Below are positions 24,931 to 33,184 of a stretch of DNA of 64,000 nucleotides, in pieces. A program made the translations under genes and the position numbers. Position 1 is the stretch's first letter. Each line of letters begins with the position of its first letter. The DNA is from Microbispora rosea (GTDB lineage: Bacteria; Actinomycetota; Actinomycetes; Streptosporangiales; Streptosporangiaceae), in the NCBI RefSeq assembly GCF_900156315.1, contig NZ_FTNI01000032.1:54039-118038 (forward strand), written 5' to 3'. A model generated the notes under the pieces. That model was not told where the DNA came from and did no database searches. It was given only the letters and a program-made list of their open reading frames with translations.

Positions 24931-27244
24931 TCGCTCCGGCGGCCAGGACGAGACAGGCGGCGACGACCGCCGCGACCGTGGGCCAGGGGACGACCAGGGG
25001 AACGGCCGCGCCGGACTTCTGCGCCAGCCCGGCGCGCATTCCGAGCAGCGCGGGAACGGCCACGGCGAGACCGAGCACGGCGCCGATTCCGGTGACGAGC
25101 GCCGCCTCGACGGCCGCCGCCGCGGTCACCTGCCGCCGCGTCGTGCCGGACAGGCGCAGGACCGCGAACTCGCGCGCGCGTGCCGACGCCGCCATGACCT
25201 GCGTGTTGACGATCGCCAGGCCCGAGTATCCCGCCGAGACCCCGACCAGCAGGAGCGTGAACAGCCAGACCAGCCGGTCCTCCTCCGCCTGGTCGCCGGC
25301 CGCGCGGTCGGCGACGCTCACCGTCCTCGCCCCCGGGAAGGCCATCCCGGCCGGCCGGGACACGTACGCCTCGGGGGTCAGCGCCGACGGGTCGTGCGCC
25401 CGCACCGTGTCCCTGGAGACCAGCACCTCCGCCGGCGCGCCGGACGGGACCGCGGCGATCCGCAGGCGCACCGTGCTGCCGTCCTCGAAGGTGAGCGGCA
25501 CGACGTCTCCCGTGCGCCAGCCGTGGTCCCGGGCCACCCACTCGGAGACCGCCGCTTCGTCCCCGGCGAGGCCACCGTCGCCCAGCGCGGAGAGCGGCCG
25601 GGCGCCGTACACGGTCGTGGGCAGCGGCGTTGTGATCGCTCCGGGGGCCGACGCCGCCGCGAGCGCCGCGTCTGACAGGCCGGGGGCGCCGTCGGGCACG
25701 AGCACCGCCGCCGCGGAGGTGCTCGCCGCCCGCTCCGCCGCGTACGCCGCGGCGGTCGTGCGCACCATTCCCGTGACGAGCACGGCGAAGCCCACGGTCA
25801 GCAGCACCGGGGCCGCGGTGGCGGCGGTGCGCCGCACGGCGGTCATCGCGCTCCGCCCGGCCAGCATGCCCACGGCCGGCCGGGAGATCGGCCACGAGAA
25901 GCCGCGGACGAGCGGCGGGAAGACGACCGGCGCGAGCAGGGTGAGCCCGGCGATCAGCGCCATCGCGGCGAGCAGGACGTCGTTGACCAGGGCGTCCTCG
26001 CCGGCGGAACCGCTCGCCACCGCCAGGGCCAGACCGCCCGCGACCGACACGACCCCCGCGATCCACCGCACGCGCGTCATCGGCGTGCCGCCCGCCGCGT
26101 GGTCGCGAAGGGCCTCCAGCGGGCGGACGCGGGCGGCCCGGCCCGAGGCGGACCAGGCGCCGAGCAGGCCCGCCGTGATCCCGGCCACGACCGCCGCCGC
26201 CACGGGCAGCGGGGTGAACCGCACGCCGAACGACTCGGGCTCGAAGCCCGCGGCGACGAGCACCCCGCCCACGGCGGGCGCGACGGCCGCGCCCAGCAGC
26301 GCCCCGGCCGCGGCGGCGACGACGCCCACGGCGAGCGCCTCGCCGTACACGATCAGCCGCACCTGCCGCGGGGTCGCGCCGACCGCCCGCAGCAGGCCGA
26401 ACTCCCGGCGCCGCTGCGTGACCCGGAACGCGAACGTGGAGGCCACCACGAACACCGACACGAACCCGCCGAGCAGCGCCATCGCGGTCAGCACCTGCAT
26501 GCCGATCCAGCGGGTCCGCGCGTCGGCCGCGGGCTCGGCCGCCGCCCGGTCCGGCCCCGCCAGCACCCGCCCGGACCCGCCGACGACGCCGAGCACGGCA
26601 CGCCGCACGGCGGCCCGTACAGCGGCAGGGTCCGCCCCCGGCCGGGTGAGCAGTCCGATGACGCGCACGCCGCCCCCGAGGCGCGCGGCCTCGCCGTCCG
26701 AGACGTACGGCCCGGGGCCGTCGGTGAGCCCGCTGACCGTGTACGGCGCGGGGCCCCTGGCGGTCAGCAGCGTGACGGGTGAGCCGGGTGCGAGTCCGAG
26801 CGCGCGATCGAGCACCACCTCTCCGGCGCCGACCGGCGGCCTGCCCGCCACCAGCCGGTGCGGCGCCAACGCCGCGGTGCTCCAGCCCCGTGCCTCGTGC
26901 GCGCCGGCCGGCCTGCCCCGGACGACGGCCTGGGCGTAGAAGGCGCGGTCGGGGACGGCCGCCGCCACGCCGGGCACCGGCGTCAGCGCGCGGACCAGCG
27001 CCTCCACCGTCTCCGGGGACCAGGGCCGGTTCTCGGCGAAGTTGTTGTCGTCCCCGGGCACGCCGGGGGTGTGCACGAGCAGGGGCGCGGCGGCGTACCG
27101 CGCGGGCACCCGCGGGCCCGCCGACGTCAGCAGCAGCGCGCTCGCGGTGAGGACCGCGGCGCCGAGGCAGAGCGCGACGAAGGTGCCCGCGAGCCCCGTC
27201 CACCGGCCCCGGAGCAGACAACGGAGCAGAGACGGGGTCAGCAT
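24854..27244 (-). CDS. FtsX-type ABC transporter permease
   Basis: A 796-residue membrane protein of the MacB/FtsX type, with a first membrane helix near residue 20, a large extracytoplasmic domain, and two FtsX-type four-helix units (VLTAMALLGGFVSVFVVASTFAFR at about 240, and VWLFTLLLVGVSAGYSGLAIV near 665). The final residues after the last helix (TLKNAQSKPPTSENA) are encoded by AT-rich DNA and may be recently added. The ATG at 27244 overlaps the ATPase stop by 7 bp. It probably exports a peptide or lipid-type substrate, or acts as a sensor complex. Confidence 0.9.
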   Translation of the reverse strand: MLTPSLLRCLLRGRWTGLAGTFVALCLGAAVLTASALLLTSAGPRVPARYAAAPLLVHTPGVPGDDNNFAENRPWSPETVEALVRALTPVPGVAAAVPDRAFYAQAVVRGRPAGAHEARGWSTAALAPHRLVAGRPPVGAGEVVLDRALGLAPGSPVTLLTARGPAPYTVSGLTDGPGPYVSDGEAARLGGGVRVIGLLTRPGADPAAVRAAVRRAVLGVVGGSGRVLAGPDRAAAEPAADARTRWIGMQVLTAMALLGGFVSVFVVASTFAFRVTQRRREFGLLRAVGATPRQVRLIVYGEALAVGVVAAAAGALLGAAVAPAVGGVLVAAGFEPESFGVRFTPLPVAAAVVAGITAGLLGAWSASGRAARVRPLEALRDHAAGGTPMTRVRWIAGVVSVAGGLALAVASGSAGEDALVNDVLLAAMALIAGLTLLAPVVFPPLVRGFSWPISRPAVGMLAGRSAMTAVRRTAATAAPVLLTVGFAVLVTGMVRTTAAAYAAERAASTSAAAVLVPDGAPGLSDAALAAASAPGAITTPLPTTVYGARPLSALGDGGLAGDEAAVSEWVARDHGWRTGDVVPLTFEDGSTVRLRIAAVPSGAPAEVLVSRDTVRAHDPSALTPEAYVSRPAGMAFPGARTVSVADRAAGDQAEEDRLVWLFTLLLVGVSAGYSGLAIVNTQVMAASARAREFAVLRLSGTTRRQVTAAAAVEAALVTGIGAVLGLAVAVPALLGMRAGLAQKSGAAVPLVVPWPTVAAVVAACLVLAAGASTVFSGKTSFTLKNAQSKPPTSENA

Positions 27245-27996
27245 GCCTCCTCCAGGAGGGCCATGCGGGCGGCGATCTCGGTGGCGCTCGACCGCCCGAG
27301 CTCCCCCGCGAGCCGGCCGTCGGCCAGCAGCACGACCCGGTCCGCGTACGCCGCGGCGGCGGGGTCGTGCGTGACCATGACGACGGTCTGCCCGTGGGCG
27401 TCGACCAGCGCGCGCAGGAGTTCCATGACCACGCGGGACGCGGCCCGGTCGAGCGCGCCGGTCGGCTCGTCGGCGAAGAGCACGGCGGGCCCGGTTCCTC
27501 GCGCCCGGGTGATGAGTGAACGGGCGATCGCCACCCGCTGCCGCTCGCCGCCGGACAGCTCGGCGGGCCGGTGCCCGCCCCGCCGGTCGAGGCCGACCCG
27601 GGCGAGCGCGTCGCGCACCTCGTCAGGGCCGGGGCGGCGCCCGGCCAGGCGGAGGGGGAGCGCCACGTTCTCCTCGGCGGTGAGCGCGTCGACCAGGTTG
27701 TAGTCCTGGAATACGAAGCCGATCCTTTCCCGGCGCAGCAGGGTGAGCGCCTTCTCGCTCAGCGGGCCGAGGTCGGTGCCGCCGATCAGCACGGCGCCGG
27801 ACGCCGGCCGGTCGAGCCCGGCGGCGCAGTGCAGCAGCGTGGACTTGCCGGAGCCGGAGGGCCCCATCACGGCGGTGAAGGTCCCCTGGCCGAAGCCGAG
27901 GGTCACGCCGTCGAGAGCGGTCACCGCGCTGGGCCCGGTGCCGTACACCACGCGGACCGCGTCGAGCAGGACCGCCTGCCCGGTTGTCTGTGTCAT
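27238..27996 (-). CDS. ABC transporter ATP-binding protein
   Basis: A 252-residue ATPase of the MacB/LolD type. It has Walker A MGPSGSGKSTLLHC, Q-loop FVFQDYNLVD, signature LSGGERQRVAIAR, Walker B AVLFADEPTGALD and H-loop VTHD. ATG at 27996 is chosen because the upstream frame (to 28077) lacks similarity. It is the first gene of a two-gene operon with the FtsX permease and is divergent from the NarL-type kinase/regulator pair, which probably controls it. Confidence 0.95.
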   Translation of the reverse strand: MTQTTGQAVLLDAVRVVYGTGPSAVTALDGVTLGFGQGTFTAVMGPSGSGKSTLLHCAAGLDRPASGAVLIGGTDLGPLSEKALTLLRRERIGFVFQDYNLVDALTAEENVALPLRLAGRRPGPDEVRDALARVGLDRRGGHRPAELSGGERQRVAIARSLITRARGTGPAVLFADEPTGALDRAASRVVMELLRALVDAHGQTVVMVTHDPAAAAYADRVVLLADGRLAGELGRSSATEIAARMALLEEAC

Positions 27997-28093
27997 GTCG
28001 CTCAGCCAATCGGCGGCGGGGCCGCGAGGCACTGGCGCTGGGGCGAGAACCGGGGGTATCCCCAGCACTACCGACATCGGCGCGCCCAGCGGT

Positions 28094-28106
28094 TAGCGTC
28101 GGTGCC
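28094..28106 (+). promoter_or_regulatory. Leaderless promoter of the NarL-type kinase
   Basis: TAGCGT (28094-28099) matches TANNNT and is followed by 7 nt and the GTG start at 28107. No ribosome site is seen. This is the leaderless arrangement of actinobacterial genes. Confidence 0.45.
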
Positions 28107-29339
28107 GTGGCCACCCCGCTCCTCGCCTCCGCCTCCGCCTCCGCCCCCGTGCCCCTGGTGCCCCGGACCGCGCTGGACGCGCTCGCCGGGCCGCCGCAGC
28201 GTTTCCTCGCCTCGGCCTGGCCGTGGAGGTCTCTGGCATACCTGCTGGCCGGGGTCGTCCCCGGCCTGGCCTTCGCCGCCGTCCTTGCGCCCGTCCGCGC
28301 GGTGGGGGGCCTGCTCTCCGTGCCGCTGTCCCTGGGGGTGGCCGCGCTGCTGCTGACGCCCGTGGCCCGGTTCGAGCGGTGGCGGATGCGCCTCGTGGAC
28401 CGGCAGCCGGTGCGCGGACTGCCGGACGGCTGGTGGCCGGGGTGGCGCGAGGCGGGGCACGCCGTCGTGGCGCTGGTCGCGCTCTGGTGGGCCGACCTGC
28501 TGCTGGTGGCGGCCGCGATCGCCGGGCCTGTGGTGCTGATCCTCTCCCCGGTCGTGCAGCCGACCCCTCCCGAGGGCGAGGCCACGCTGGGGGAGACCTT
28601 CCTCGGATCGGCCGTCGGGCTGCTGCTGGTGCCCGTCGCGGCGTACACGGTGGCCGCCTGGGCGGGCGCCCGGGCGGCGATGGCGCGGGCGATGCTCGTG
28701 CCGCAGGAGGCCGAGATGCGGGAGATCGCGCGCTCCCGCACGCGGCTGGTGGACGCCTTCGAGGCCGAGCGCCGCCGCATCGAGCGCGACCTGCACGACG
28801 GCGCGCAGCAGCGGCTCGTCGCGCTGTCGATGAAACTCGGCCTGGCCGGGCTCGACCTTCCGCCGGGCTCGCCCGCGGCCGTGCGGCTCGACGAGGCGCG
28901 CGAGCTGGCCGGTCAGGCGCTCGCGGAGCTGCGCGAGCTGATCCGCGGCGTCCATCCGCAGGTGCTCGCCGACCGCGGGCTGCCCGCCGCCGTACGCGAC
29001 GTGGCCGGCAGGTCGCCGGTGCCCGCGCGGGTGGACGTCGAGCTCGACCGGCGGCCGCCCGAGCGGGTGGAGGCGGCGGCCTACTACGTGGCCTGCGAGG
29101 CGCTGGCGAACGTGGCCAAGCACAGCGGGGCCGGTTCCTGCGCGGTGCGCGGCCGGCTGCGCGGGGACAGCCTCGTGCTGGAGATCGCCGACGACGGGCG
29201 CGGGGGAGCGGACCCGGCGCGCGGCACCGGCCTGACCGGGCTCGCCGACCGGGTGTCGGCCGTCGGGGGCGCGCTGACCGTCGAGAGCCCGTACGGCGGC
29301 CCGACCACGGTGAGGGCGGAGTTCCCGTGCGCGTGGTGA
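28107..29339 (+). CDS. NarL-type sensor histidine kinase
   Basis: A 410-residue membrane kinase. Residues 1-200 hold about four membrane helices (LAYLLAGVVPGLAFAAVL and VALWWADLLLVAAAIAG among them). The HisKA_3 dimer helix ERRRIERDLHDGAQQRLVAL has phospho-acceptor His230, and the HATPase has CEALANVAKHSG and ADDGRGGADPARGTGL. It starts at GTG 28107 without a ribosome site. The response regulator starts 13 bp before its stop, so the two are translated together. Confidence 0.9.
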   Translation: MATPLLASASASAPVPLVPRTALDALAGPPQRFLASAWPWRSLAYLLAGVVPGLAFAAVLAPVRAVGGLLSVPLSLGVAALLLTPVARFERWRMRLVDRQPVRGLPDGWWPGWREAGHAVVALVALWWADLLLVAAAIAGPVVLILSPVVQPTPPEGEATLGETFLGSAVGLLLVPVAAYTVAAWAGARAAMARAMLVPQEAEMREIARSRTRLVDAFEAERRRIERDLHDGAQQRLVALSMKLGLAGLDLPPGSPAAVRLDEARELAGQALAELRELIRGVHPQVLADRGLPAAVRDVAGRSPVPARVDVELDRRPPERVEAAAYYVACEALANVAKHSGAGSCAVRGRLRGDSLVLEIADDGRGGADPARGTGLTGLADRVSAVGGALTVESPYGGPTTVRAEFPCAW

Positions 29340-29983
29340 TCGCCGAAGACTCGGTGCTGCTCAGGGAGGGCCTCGCCGGCCTGCTCGAACGGTTCGGGCA
29401 CAGCGTCGTCGCGGCCGTCGGCGACGCCCCCGGGCTGATCGCGGCGGTCGCCGGGCAGGACCCGGACGTCGTCGTCGCCGACGTGCGCATGCCGCCCGGC
29501 TACAGCGACGAGGGGCTGCGGGCCGTGCTGGAGCTGCGGGCGGCGCGGCCGTCCCTCGCGGTGCTGGTCCTCAGCCAGTACGTCGAGCAGACCTACGCCG
29601 CCGAGTTGCTCGACCAGACCCGCTCCCCGGGCGGGGGCGGCGTCGGCTACCTGCTGAAGGACCGCATCGGCGACGTCACGCAGTTCGCCGACGCGGTGGC
29701 CACGGTCGCGGGCGGCGGCACGGTGATCGACGCCGAGGTCGTCCGGCAGTTGCTGCGCGGGCGGCGCGACCCGGTGGCCCGGCTCACGCCGCGCGAGCGC
29801 GAAGTGCTCGCGCTCGTCGCGGAGGGACGGTCCAATGCCGCGATCGCCCGCGCGCTGTTCGTCTCCGAGGCGGCGGTCGCCAAGCACATCGCGAGCATCC
29901 TGGCCAAGCTCGACCTGCCCCCGGACGCCGACGACCACCGCCGGGTGCTCGCCGTGCTCGCCTACCTGCGCGCCGCCGTGTGA
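29327..29983 (+). CDS. LuxR/NarL-family response regulator
   Basis: A 218-residue regulator. The receiver domain begins VRVVIAEDSVLLREGL with acidic residues and has the phospho-acceptor Asp in VVVADVRMPP; VLVLSQYVEQ and GVGYLLKDRIGD supply Thr/Ser and Lys positions. The C-terminal LuxR helix-turn-helix is LTPREREVLALVAEGRSNAAIARALFVSEAAVAKHIASILAKLDL. The start GTG at 29327 overlaps the kinase gene by 13 bp. A likely target is the divergent ABC operon. Confidence 0.93.
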   Translation: MRVVIAEDSVLLREGLAGLLERFGHSVVAAVGDAPGLIAAVAGQDPDVVVADVRMPPGYSDEGLRAVLELRAARPSLAVLVLSQYVEQTYAAELLDQTRSPGGGGVGYLLKDRIGDVTQFADAVATVAGGGTVIDAEVVRQLLRGRRDPVARLTPREREVLALVAEGRSNAAIARALFVSEAAVAKHIASILAKLDLPPDADDHRRVLAVLAYLRAAV

Positions 29984-30017
29984 GCGGGACCTCGGCGCCG
30001 CCGCGGAGGGCGCCCGG

Positions 30018-30416
30018 TCAGCGGCCGGCGCTGAAGACGACCTTCTCGGGCACGACGCGGACGGTGATGCGCTGCTCTCCCGGCTGCCGGTAGGGGTAGG
30101 CGTCCACGCCGAGGTACTTCTTCGCCAGGCCGTCGATGACCGCGTCCGCGCCTTCGAGCTCCAGCTCGGCGGCGCCCGAGACGCTGACGAAGCGGAAGGC
30201 GTTCTCCGGGTCGAGCACGCTGACCGACACCCGGGGGTTGGCCCGCAGGTTCCGCTCCTTCGCCCGCCCCACGGCGGTGTTGAAGATCACGGCGTCTCCG
30301 TCGTAGTCGACCCACACCACGGTGTTGTGCAGCGATCCGTCCGGCCGGACCGTCGTCACCCAGGCGTGGACCGGTTCCTTCAGCAGAGCTACGGCGTTCT
30401 CATCGAGCTTGCTCAT
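30018..30416 (-). CDS. PPOX-class F420-dependent enzyme
   Basis: A 132-residue split beta-barrel protein of the pyridoxamine-phosphate-oxidase superfamily. HAWVTTVRPDGSLHNTVVWVDYDGD and FNTAVGRAKERNLRANPRVSVSV are the flavin-fold strands typical of small actinobacterial F420 or FMN enzymes. These often act on quinones or unusual lactones; the substrate is unknown. It is monocistronic and convergent with the response regulator gene. Confidence 0.85.
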   Translation of the reverse strand: MSKLDENAVALLKEPVHAWVTTVRPDGSLHNTVVWVDYDGDAVIFNTAVGRAKERNLRANPRVSVSVLDPENAFRFVSVSGAAELELEGADAVIDGLAKKYLGVDAYPYRQPGEQRITVRVVPEKVVFSAGR

Positions 30417-30446
30417 CTGCTCCTCCTCGGTCGGTCAGCGCTGCCG

Positions 30447-31094
30447 TCAATCGGCGGCAGACACGAGATCACATTCTTCCCCCGATGACGGGGTGGGAAG
30501 ACGCCCGGGCGAGAGCCGGGCGGAGCGTCGTTTCCTGAGCCATCTCACCACCTCGACGACCACGGTGATCGACAGCACGATGCCGAGGCCGAGGAGCAGG
30601 CCCCTGATCGGGTCGTTCTCGAACGCCATCCCGCCGAAGAAGCCGATCAGCCCGGAGTACACCGCCCACGAGCCCGCCGCGATCGCGTCGAAGAACGTGA
30701 ACGAGCGCAGCGGATACCGTACGGCGCCCATGGTGACCGTGGTCGCGGTGCGCCCGCCGGGGATGTACCTGGCCACGACCAGGACGAGCCCGCCCCGCTC
30801 GGCCAGCGCCTTCCGCGCCCAGACGAACGGCTTCTTCTCCCGCAGCCTGCCCGCCGACCTGCTGCCGATCAGATAGGAGACGTGGTCACCCGCGCACGCG
30901 CCGAGGGCCGCGACCACGATGACCAGGGCCAGGTTGGTCTCGCCCGACGCGGCGAACACCGCGGCGGTGATCACCGAGGTCTCGGCCGGCACGACCGGGA
31001 AGAACCCGTCGAGCAGCGCCAGGGCGAACAGCGCCACGTACAGCCAGGGCGATGACATCACCTGCTGGACCAGGTCGAGGATGGCGTGCGTCAT
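30447..31094 (-). CDS. DedA-family membrane protein
   Basis: A 215-residue SNARE-associated/DedA protein. The start at ATG 31094 (MTHAILDLVQQV) has GGAG 9 nt upstream. Helices surround LDGFFPVVPAETSVITAAVFAASGE and the family's conserved GDHVSYLIGSRSAG and VARYIPGGRTATTVTMGA segments. DedA proteins are thought to act as lipid scramblases and support envelope homeostasis. The 214-bp region upstream contains a candidate operator (31271-31287) of the adjacent two-component system. Confidence 0.92.
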   Translation of the reverse strand: MTHAILDLVQQVMSSPWLYVALFALALLDGFFPVVPAETSVITAAVFAASGETNLALVIVVAALGACAGDHVSYLIGSRSAGRLREKKPFVWARKALAERGGLVLVVARYIPGGRTATTVTMGAVRYPLRSFTFFDAIAAGSWAVYSGLIGFFGGMAFENDPIRGLLLGLGIVLSITVVVEVVRWLRKRRSARLSPGRLPTPSSGEECDLVSAAD

Positions 31095-31270
31095 GAGCGT
31101 GACTCCGATCGTTGGACACTCGTACACCGTGTCGGCCTGTCGGCGTCGAGGACATCCGGGAGATCCCGGATCGGACGCGGGCCCGTCCCTCACACAGGGG
31201 TCGGGGCCGACACGCCACGAAGCTAGACACTCCGCGGGTCACGGCACATCGGACGATCGGCAGACCTCAC

Positions 31271-31287
31271 CCCCTACTTTCGTCGCG
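31271..31287. promoter_or_regulatory. Candidate response-regulator operator, dedA side
   Basis: CCCCTACTTTCGTCGCG. The inner ACTTTCGT is the reverse complement of ACGAAAGT in the second copy at 33109-33125, and flanks CCCCTAC and TCGCG are identical in both. It lies 177 bp before dedA and just past the regulator stop. Confidence 0.45.
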
Positions 31288-31308
31288 TGAGGGGTCCCGG
31301 CCCGGGCG

Positions 31309-31956
31309 TCACCCGAGGTCGGCGTCGTGGACGAGGATCGCCGCCTGCACCCTGTTGGCCAGGCCCAGCTTGGCGAGCAGCCGGCTCACGTGCGCCTTGA
31401 CGGTCGGTTCGGACAGCTTCAACTCCCGCCCGATCTCGGCGTTCGACAGGCCACGTGCCAGTGCCCTGACCACGTCTTCCTCCCTGGCCGTGAGGGCGGC
31501 GAGCCGGTGACGCGCGACCTCGGCACGCGAAGGCGCCTTGTGCGCGAACGAGCCGAGGAGCCGTTTGAGCACGGAGGGCGAGAGCATCGCGTTGCCCTCG
31601 GCGACCGTGCGGACCGCGGCGATCAGTTCACGCGGCGGGGTGTCCTTGAGCAGGAACCCCACGGCGCCGAGACGCAGCGCCTCGTGGACGTACTCGTCCA
31701 GGTCGAAGGTGGTCACCATGACCACCTTCGGGGGGCCGGCGGCGCGCAGAAGCCGTCCCGTGGCGGTCAGGCCGTCCATGCCGGGCATCCGGACGTCCAT
31801 GAGCACGACCTCGGGCCTGAGCCGGGCGGCCGCGCCGATCGCCTCCTCGCCGTCGCGTGCCTCGCCGACGACCACCACGTCGCCCGCCGCCTCCAGGATC
31901 ATCCGCAGCCCCGACCTGACCAGCGCCTCGTCGTCGACGATCAGTACGCGGATCAT
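31309..31956 (-). CDS. LuxR/NarL-family response regulator
   Basis: A 215-residue regulator. MIRVLIVDDEALVRSGL starts the receiver, VVLMDVRMPGMDGL has the phospho-acceptor Asp, VVMVTTFDLDEYV the Thr, and GFLLKDTPPREL the Lys. The LuxR helix-turn-helix is ALTAREEDVVRALARGLSNAEIGRELKLSEPTVKAHVSRLLAKLG. ATG at 31956 overlaps the kinase stop by 4 bp (ATGA). It likely binds the CCCCTAC-type sites at 31271 and 33109. Confidence 0.95.
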   Translation of the reverse strand: MIRVLIVDDEALVRSGLRMILEAAGDVVVVGEARDGEEAIGAAARLRPEVVLMDVRMPGMDGLTATGRLLRAAGPPKVVMVTTFDLDEYVHEALRLGAVGFLLKDTPPRELIAAVRTVAEGNAMLSPSVLKRLLGSFAHKAPSRAEVARHRLAALTAREEDVVRALARGLSNAEIGRELKLSEPTVKAHVSRLLAKLGLANRVQAAILVHDADLG

Positions 31957-33074
31957 GCGGCGGGAATCCTCGCCCGTACCCGGAAACCGCCGTCGCACGG
32001 GCCGGCCTCCAGGGTGCCCCCGTGCAATTCGACACGTTCGCGCAGGCCGACCAGGCCCCAGCCGGACTTCGGAAGTTCCTCGCGTGCGGCGGACGGCGCG
32101 TTGCGGATGACGATCTCGAGACCGGTGGGCAGGTAACGGACGGCCACGTCGGTCTCGGCGCCGCCCGCGTGCTTGTGCACGTTGGCCAGCGCCTCCTGCA
32201 CCACCCGATAGGCGGTGCGTTCCGCGGACTGCCCGATCGGGCGGGCCTGGCCCTCGTCACGCCGGTTGACCACGAGGCCGAGAGCGCGAGACTGCGCGAG
32301 CAGCCGGTCGAGGTCGGCCAGTGTGGGCTGCGGGTCGCGGGAGGCGTCCTGCGCGCGCAGGACGCCGAGCACCTCGCGCAGGTTGCTCAGCGCCTCCCTG
32401 CCGACGTCGCCGATCAGAGCGGCCGCCTTGGCCGTACGCTCGTCCGGCGCGCCGACCTCCAGCGCGCCGGCGTGCAGGACCATCAGCGACACCCGGTGCG
32501 CGACCACGTCGTGCATCTCCCGCGCGATGCGGGCGCGTTCCTGGGCGCGTGCCCGATCCGCGCGCAGGACCTGTTCCCGCACCAGTTGTTCGGCTCGCTC
32601 GCGCATGGCCACGAGCACCTGCCGTCTGGCGTGGCTCCACAAGCCGGCCACCAGCGGAAGCCCGACCAGCGCACCGCCCAGGATGAGCACGTTCGGCGAA
32701 GAGCCCATCGCCAGCGCCCGGTGGCCGCCGCTCAGGGAGGAGACCACTCCGCCCAGCGCCCACACCGCGGACGCGCCGGCCGCGTAGAGCCACAGGGTCC
32801 GGCGGCGCCCCAAGTGCAGGCCCGCGTAGTAGGAGGCCACGATCGCCGGCGGCCACATGGCCGGCCAGACATAGGCGACGGCCGCCATCACGGTCACCGG
32901 CCAGACCGAACGCCTGGCGACGACGGCGGCCGCGGCCGCGGCCGCGGCGATCGTCAGGGCCACCGGGGCGGGCAGCGTCGTCGCGACGCCGGCCCAGCCG
33001 TACGCGGAGCCCGCGCAGAGCAGGAACACCGCGCCGCCGAGCGCCCACGGCAGGGCCCGATCCAGGATGTTCAC
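31953..33074 (-). CDS. NarL-type sensor histidine kinase
   Basis: A 373-residue kinase with five or six short membrane helices in the first 150 residues (LPWALGGAVFLLCAGSAYGW, then VALTIAAAAAAAAVVA), a HisKA_3 helix with phospho-acceptor His188 (IAREMHDVVAHRVSLMV), and an HATPase (QEALANVHKHAGG, GWGLVGLRERVE). Its stop overlaps the regulator start. The promoter region, shared with the divergent secreted hydrolase, carries a candidate operator, so autoregulation is inferred. Confidence 0.93.
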   Translation of the reverse strand: MNILDRALPWALGGAVFLLCAGSAYGWAGVATTLPAPVALTIAAAAAAAAVVARRSVWPVTVMAAVAYVWPAMWPPAIVASYYAGLHLGRRRTLWLYAAGASAVWALGGVVSSLSGGHRALAMGSSPNVLILGGALVGLPLVAGLWSHARRQVLVAMRERAEQLVREQVLRADRARAQERARIAREMHDVVAHRVSLMVLHAGALEVGAPDERTAKAAALIGDVGREALSNLREVLGVLRAQDASRDPQPTLADLDRLLAQSRALGLVVNRRDEGQARPIGQSAERTAYRVVQEALANVHKHAGGAETDVAVRYLPTGLEIVIRNAPSAAREELPKSGWGLVGLRERVELHGGTLEAGPCDGGFRVRARIPAA

Positions 33075-33108
33075 GCTCAGAGGCTATTGCTGCGTCCGGC
33101 GGGGCGAC

Positions 33109-33125
33109 CCCCTACGAAAGTCGCG
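33109..33125. promoter_or_regulatory. Candidate response-regulator operator, kinase/hydrolase side
   Basis: CCCCTACGAAAGTCGCG lies 34 bp upstream of the kinase and 59 bp upstream of the divergent hydrolase. It shares CCCCTAC and TCGCG with the site at 31271. On the opposite strand it reads CGACTTTCGTAG, close to CTACTTTCGTCG at the first site. Confidence 0.45.
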
Positions 33126-33184
33126 CACGTCGCGTGACCTTCGCAGGGGACGGTACGGCGGCGCCGCCCGGCAGGGTGACGGGC

